64,000 nt of DNA from Anas platyrhynchos (taxonomy: Eukaryota > Chordata > Aves > Anseriformes > Anatidae). The stretch covers positions 3,468,001 through 3,532,000 of the forward strand of contig NC_092600.1 in assembly GCF_047663525.1 (NCBI RefSeq), read 5' to 3'. A program made the translations under genes and the position numbers. Shown one piece after another: positions 58,546 to 64,000 of the stretch (the stretch's first letter is position 1; every line of letters begins with the position of its first letter). Under the pieces are notes generated by a model, which ran no database searches, was not told where the DNA came from, and saw only the letters and a list, made by a program, of their open reading frames with translations.

Positions 58546-58824
58546 AGATATGCATTGCAAAGAAGAGAAAGAATCCTTGAAGGAGGGGAAGGTATATTCA
58601 AAAAGAAAAATGTATCCAGGCAAAGGAAAACAAAAGGCCTCTTAAATCCTGAAACAAGACACCTGCTTGTCTGGCAGTTACCAGCAGCAAGGAGGACTCC
58701 ACCTGCCAAACCCAATTTCTAACATCAGTAAATCACTGTGTGGGTAAAATAACAGGATGTTGGAAAGGAAACAATTTTCACTAATTAGTGTATCCGATAC
58801 CGCTCTCACACAACTCATCGCTTG

Positions 58825-58920
58825 CAGTATTGAGCAAGAGCTCGGGGTTTGCTCTGACGCGGAGGGGATAACCCCTCTTGCCCTACTTCGTGTCGTGTAT
58901 GCTCTTGCTCTAAAATACTG
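58825..58920. repeat. Nested inverted repeat able to form a long hairpin
   Basis: The outer arms are CAGTATT (58825-58831) with AATACTG (58914-58920) and GAGCAAGAGC (58832-58841) with GCTCTTGCTC (58901-58910), separated by a 3-base bulge. Inside, GACGCG (58856-58861) can pair with CGTGTC (58889-58894) with one G-U pair, and GAGGGG (58862-58867) with CCCCTC (58872-58877) around an ATAA loop. All arms are nested in order, giving 29 pairs in 96 bases. It matches no RNA family or transposon I know. The flanks show no target-site duplication. Confidence 0.8.
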
Positions 58921-61016
58921 AACAGCTCAGCCCAGAGCGCGTGTTAAACAGAGAGCCAACAGCACGTTAGTGGAGCTATGGGATGGGGGAACATGTCAGA
59001 AAATAAATCACCCAAACTGAAAGCTGAATTTTGAGCCTCTGGATCATCTTGAAGTCTGACATGATGATGGATGTATGTAGGGGTCTCTTAGTTTTTGTTA
59101 ATTTTAATGGGACTGTTATACCAGAAATCCCCTATTTTGCCTTGGAAATGTTCCTCGGGGTGTCAAGGTTACTTTTTGTGGGAACTATTAGTGGTCAGTG
59201 GTTTTGTTTTTAACTTTGAAAGAATATGGTCATGAAGACTTTTGGCTTGTGATGCTTGCATGACATAATGTGGAGTGAACTGTGGGTGTACTGATGTGGA
59301 GGAATAACCCCAAGGCCATGGTAATCCTTAGAAGATTTCAGAAGAAAGGTAAACCTCTTAGCTTTGTAATATCTGAATGGTTTGCTAGTACTGAGATCAA
59401 GTTTAATTGTGAAAAGCAAGATTAGATGAAATAATAAGCTAATCATAATCATATGTCAACATCATGTGGATGCAAGTTGGATAAAGGTGCTTAATGAGAA
59501 TCAAAACTGAAAATCTGTGGCTAAGATATCCTTCAAATAAGAACATAAAATATGAAGTATATCTTGGAGGTTTATGTTGGGCAATGACTCTCCAAATGAT
59601 ATTTTTGGACATGTCATTGCCTTTTTCTGCCAGCACTGTGTCAGGGTGAACAAGGTGAGCAGCTCTTTTGGTTTTATTCATAAGTCATCTTGAACTCACC
59701 ACCCGGGTCCTGCTTTGGTGAACTTGTGGCTTGATGTTTTAATTTCAGCATGTCTGTCAGAAACGAGCCTAGGGAAGGTAGCAAGGGCCCTCTGTCTCTT
59801 TGATCAGTGATCAGGATCCCTCATTTCCGTATACCATCAAAGTTACAGTAAAAACATATGAAAACCAGAGCCCAGCTAATACATATTAAATACTGCTCCT
59901 TCAATAGATGGGAAATGATAAACAGATTCCTAAGATGCATAAACAAATTAAAAAGAATTTCCAGCTTTGACATCTTAATAGGGTATGATGAATGGTTTGG
60001 CATCGTGACAACATCTTTGTCAAGATAGGGAGCCATGGGATGTAATTGCTCTTTGAGGGAGTTATTTGGTAGCTCTGCTGTCTGAAGCTGCTTTATACGG
60101 TTTAGGGAGGACTGTTGAAGTTCTGCTTAGGAAAGTTTATCAGGCTTGGCTTTTGAACCTCTATCCTGTCACCAAGATCATTACCATGATACCTTTCATG
60201 TGATTCAGCTCCTTTTCTCTGTTTTTCATGCAAAACCAATGTCTGACTCATATCCCACATGTAACATTATTATAGCAGGAGAAGGGCTTAGTTGTGTGGT
60301 GGGGGAAAGACCTGTTAACCACGTTCTGTTATAATTTCATTGTTTCCTGTAGTAGCAATCTAACAAAAGAAAATGGACTTACCTGAAAAAAACAAAACAC
60401 CACAAACAGCAAACACCACCAACAAAAACCATACAGTTGCAGTTGCTTACTGTTCACCACCTATTTGTTAAAATCAGTGTCAAGAATAAATTCTTGAAAA
60501 TGTGGTTTCGCATATGCACATGGTTATTCCTAGGCCTGTTTGCAGACTGCAACTGAAATGAGCAGTGATTCATCATGAATAAAGTTTGAATTAATTAGAG
60601 AGTCCCTGGTTTGTGATGGCCACACTGTTTTCTCTAGGCATTCGATGGTTTTGGAAAGATAATGGCTATTGGCACATTCAGTGGTGCAATAGACCCATAA
60701 CCAGGTTTTTCCACTTTCTCCAGCGACGCACGCTGTGTTGCAACACCACAGAGTGTTGTAACATGGAGAAGCCCCAGGAATGTGGATGGGATGTTTTTCA
60801 TAATGCAGTTTCCATCTTGCCATCTTTTGGTTATTAATTGCGATTTTCAGCATAAACAGAGAGATATATGGAAAAAGGCTTGGCACAGCTTGGCTGCTTA
60901 CATCTTGTGTCTCAGCAAATTAAAACCCCTATGACCAGAAGGCCTGATGGGGCTGAGGGCTGTGGAGAGCTGAAGGGGCTGTTCGTGTCCTTGACCTTGT
61001 CAACAGCAGGCAGTTG

Positions 61017-61074
61017 GGGATGGATGGATGGATGGATGGATGGATGGATGGATGGATGGATGGATGGATGGATG
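61017..61074. repeat. (GGAT)n tetranucleotide microsatellite
   Basis: These are about 14 uninterrupted copies of GATG/GGAT on the + strand. Confidence 0.95.
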
Positions 61075-61981
61075 GGCAGGCAGATGGACAGAGGGGGTTG
61101 TTTCTGGGCATCCTATATGTATGCATTTTCTCTTTTTCCAGGTGAGGACTATTCCTTCAGCTGGCTTGGAGGATGGGAAAGAGGGAGCAGGTCCCTGCCT
61201 GGTCCTTGCAGGTCCCGGCACCAGCCAAGGATCTGTTCTGCACTTCGGCAAACACTCCCTCCCTAAACTGGAGGCTGTTGAATTCAGTGTGAGGTTAACT
61301 GCTAGCTTCAGCAGCCTTGTGGGGAAATAAATAAGAAGTCAGCTTCATCCTGCTCAACTTTGTGCATTTAGTGGAAGCACAGAAATTCAAAGTCACATTT
61401 GCATCGAGGTGCTATATGGAGAAAGAATTTGGCACTTCCAAATGCAATTTAGGACATCAGAGATCTGAATCACCTTCTGGACGTGCCTTTCTGACTACCT
61501 AGAGACCCTATAACCTCGTTCAGAGGGATGCCCAGGAAGATCCATGGCTGAGGCTTCTCCAGTGTGATCCAAGGTCAGAGCCTGCCTGCGTCCTGCTGCT
61601 CTGCACCATGCCCAACAGAGCAGCCCCTGCTGGAAAGGGAAACTAGAGAATGGGAAAAACCTGTGCAGCTCGGGCTTTAGGAACCATTCCCTATGCACAA
61701 GCAATGATCGTTGAAGTGGCTGTCTTCCTAATAATCTAGCAATTAAAAGAAAATATTGGCATTTAATTAAACTTGTCAATCAACCAGAAATGAGTTTTCC
61801 TTATCAAGAAGAGCTGGAATTGATTTTGCCACTTGGAAACGGAGGTTACAGACTCTTGTAGAGTAAAAGTTTAATTAAGAAAGGAGATTTGGATTAACGT
61901 GTGAGGCAGAGAGAGAATGAAAGGTCCTTGAAAATCATCTGAGCATGATTCACTGGAGGAGAGGAACCTAAATATGGGAAC

Positions 61982-61983
<2 letters not shown>

Positions 61984-62026
<43 letters not shown>

Positions 62027-62053
62027 CACACATATACATTTATATATATATAT
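61984..62053. repeat. (TA)n dinucleotide microsatellite
   Basis: About 18 TA units at 61984-62020 are followed by a CACATACACACATATACATT spacer and about six more TA units at 62041-62053. The compound TA/CA structure is typical of a decayed array. Confidence 0.93.
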
Positions 62054-64000
62054 AAAGAAAAGAAAAGCTATACAGTGCTAAAGCTCGTGTAGAAAAGACA
62101 CAGGGGGGATTTTTTATGAGGTTAGGATGTCTCTATTCAATCCACTTCCCTGCTTTCATGTTTAGTTATTTCAGATATTCAAAGTCTCATCAGAAAAAAT
62201 TGTCTTCACTTGAGGCATTAACAAATCCTAGGGATTTGGATGCTTAAGTCTCATGAATTTAGATGGAGTGGCTCTTTTGGAAGCCTCAAAAAATCCACTT
62301 TTTTTCCACAAGAAGGTGTTGCCCACCAGCAGCAGAGCTCTCGTCCTGCCCCGTGTCTGAACCATTTCTGCTGAAGCTGAAAAATATCCCCAAAGCTCAG
62401 GCACACCATGCAGAAAATGTTCAACACAAAAACTGAGGCTTTGAAATCTTACAAACAACCAACAAAGAGTGTGACCATGGTGGTTGGAGGTGGTCTTTAC
62501 CAACACTGTTCTCTGTTTTGCCTGTAACCAGCAACAATAACAAATGTAGATTGTAGATATTCTTTCCACTCGTTGTGATTATGATTTCTTTTTTTTATTA
62601 TTGTTTTTTATTATTATTTTTTACATTTCATATAAAATCCAGCAATAATATACAATGCAGAAGGCAGGCAATTTATGAGAATTTATCATTTCAAGGGTAT
62701 GCATCTGACATGGCACTTGAACGAGCTTGTACACATTTTTCAGATTTCCCTTTGGAAATAAGATGACACTTGGTATGAATTATTGCAGGTTTGCTAATTC
62801 AGGAGTACTCAGAGCTTTCTGCAGCAGAAAAAACTCTGAAGCATGTTGTTAATTCAGTATGTTTACAGCCTTCTTGAAGAACCACTTGTTTCTTTTTGAG
62901 TTCTGAAGAAAATGAGAGTCCCTGTGAGATGTGGTGGGGTCACTGTTTTCATGAAACAGGAGAGTAAACAGATGTGTAAAGCTTTGGCATCGCAGATCAG
63001 AGATACAGAGGGTTTTCTGAAGGCACCATAGCTTTCCCTGCTTTAAAAACAAAAACAAAACAAGACTAACAAACAAACAAACAATAATAACTGATATAAA
63101 TATCTGCAGCTCTCAGTGGGATGGAAATCAAGTGACCAAGCTAGGCTGGGAAGATATGCTGGATATGTGATTACACAGAAAGGACAGGGTCTTCTCATTG
63201 CCACCTAAAACAAGTCACCAAAGCCAAGTTAACCAAAGCCTGGGCTCTCTTCTTCCCAAACCCACCAGTAGCTGCTTGAGTACCTTGGTATTTCCTCACC
63301 AGACCTGTCTCCTGGTGAGCAGATGGGAAGGGAGGAAGCAGGGATTTTGCCAGAATGCATCACTCTGCCATAGCCCAGGTAAATGGAGATGCCCAGCAGG
63401 TTTCTCACCAGCCCTGTTCTTTGAGGAGAAGAGTTTTATGTGGTGACGGAAGCTGCCTGGACAAGTGGCAGGATCACGGCATTTGGATGAATGATGGGCA
63501 GCACCCAAAGTTTTGGTGTAACAAGCAAAGATAATGGATTTCCCTTAAAGCACAGCCACTGCCATAGCAGGTCAGGGCTCAGGGAAATTTGCTGAATTGG
63601 GCACCAGTGTGCTAGCGATTAATCCAGCACTTAATTTCTTTTCAGAAGTTTAATTCTGCTAAATAGCTGTGTCAGAAACACGAGTGGAGGTAGGGAGATG
63701 CCAGCTGCAGGGTGGTGATTCAGCTCGCTGAGCAGACGGGAGGACAGATCTGCTGTCAATCTGAAATTCCTCCAGCTGGGGGGATGTTGAAATTTATGCT
63801 CAGAATTCTTGGGTATTTCTACAGCTTGTCCAAAAATATACTTTTCCATGGAGCAAACTGACAAATATCACAAGGCAAACCAAAATTTCATAAGAGCCTA
63901 CTGAATGGCCAATATCATTGGAAAAGTCCTTTATATGTTGCCAGAGATATTTTGAGACAGAAATTAAAAAAAAAAAAAAGAAAAAGAAAAAAGAAATAAA

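Larger units (their letters stand above)
53081..58820. other. Gene desert, no gene seen
   Basis: This is unique sequence. A T-run lies at 53956-53971, a short (TG)n at 54271-54284 and an A-run at 58526-58545. AT-rich enhancer-like patches are near 56020-56200 and 56690-57420. No exon, RNA gene or transposon is recognised. Confidence 0.5.
58921..64000. other. Gene desert, no gene seen
   Basis: This is AT-rich unique sequence with microsatellites listed separately. Low-complexity A/C-rich sequence lies at 60390-60440, T/ATT-rich at 62586-62622, AAAC-type at 63045-63083 and an A-run at 63966-63979. No coding exon is recognised. Confidence 0.5.

Overview
This is vertebrate nuclear DNA, most likely from a bird. 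It is compact and gene-poor, with CpG-rich promoters, multi-exon genes with GT-AG splice sites, AATAAA poly(A) signals and many microsatellites. Two protein-coding genes can be supported, both on the minus strand: the proneural bHLH transcription factor NEUROG1 (about 3.0-4.9 kb) and the chemokine CXCL14 (about 18.5-26.7 kb, four coding exons). From memory, NEUROG1 and CXCL14 are also neighbours on human 5q31. The CXCL14 protein has a short avian-type leader and the bird-like [11 protein letters not shown] loop. The species cannot be named from the sequence alone.

Layout. 1-3.0 kb is non-coding flank beyond the 3' end of NEUROG1. 3.0-5.2 kb is NEUROG1 in a strong CpG island: 3'UTR, coding exon, a probable 216-base intron at the start codon, a U-rich 5'UTR and a TATA box. 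5.2-18.5 kb is intergenic, with several blocks that look like neural enhancers (homeodomain, SOX and POU-type words). It also holds two (TTTTA)n arrays on either side of a 184-base GC-rich segment that carries a near-consensus CTCF motif. 18.5-26.7 kb is CXCL14, with an AT-rich 3'UTR of about 1.1 kb, introns of 1.6, 4.1 and 0.9 kb, and a TATA-like promoter. Directly upstream of that promoter is a G-rich GGGATG minisatellite of about 235 bases. 27.1-64 kb is a gene desert with no credible coding exon, no recognisable transposon and no RNA gene. It contains several AT-rich, non-repetitive blocks that resemble conserved non-coding elements, some microsatellites, and a nested inverted repeat at 58.8-58.9 kb that nothing else in the window explains.

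Biologically, NEUROG1 is a developmental switch gene that normally sits among distant enhancers, so the non-coding DNA around it is probably largely regulatory. CXCL14 is a secreted chemokine with its own promoter, and the CTCF-like site between the genes is a candidate boundary. All enhancer calls here rest on sequence texture and motif words only, because no alignment could be run.
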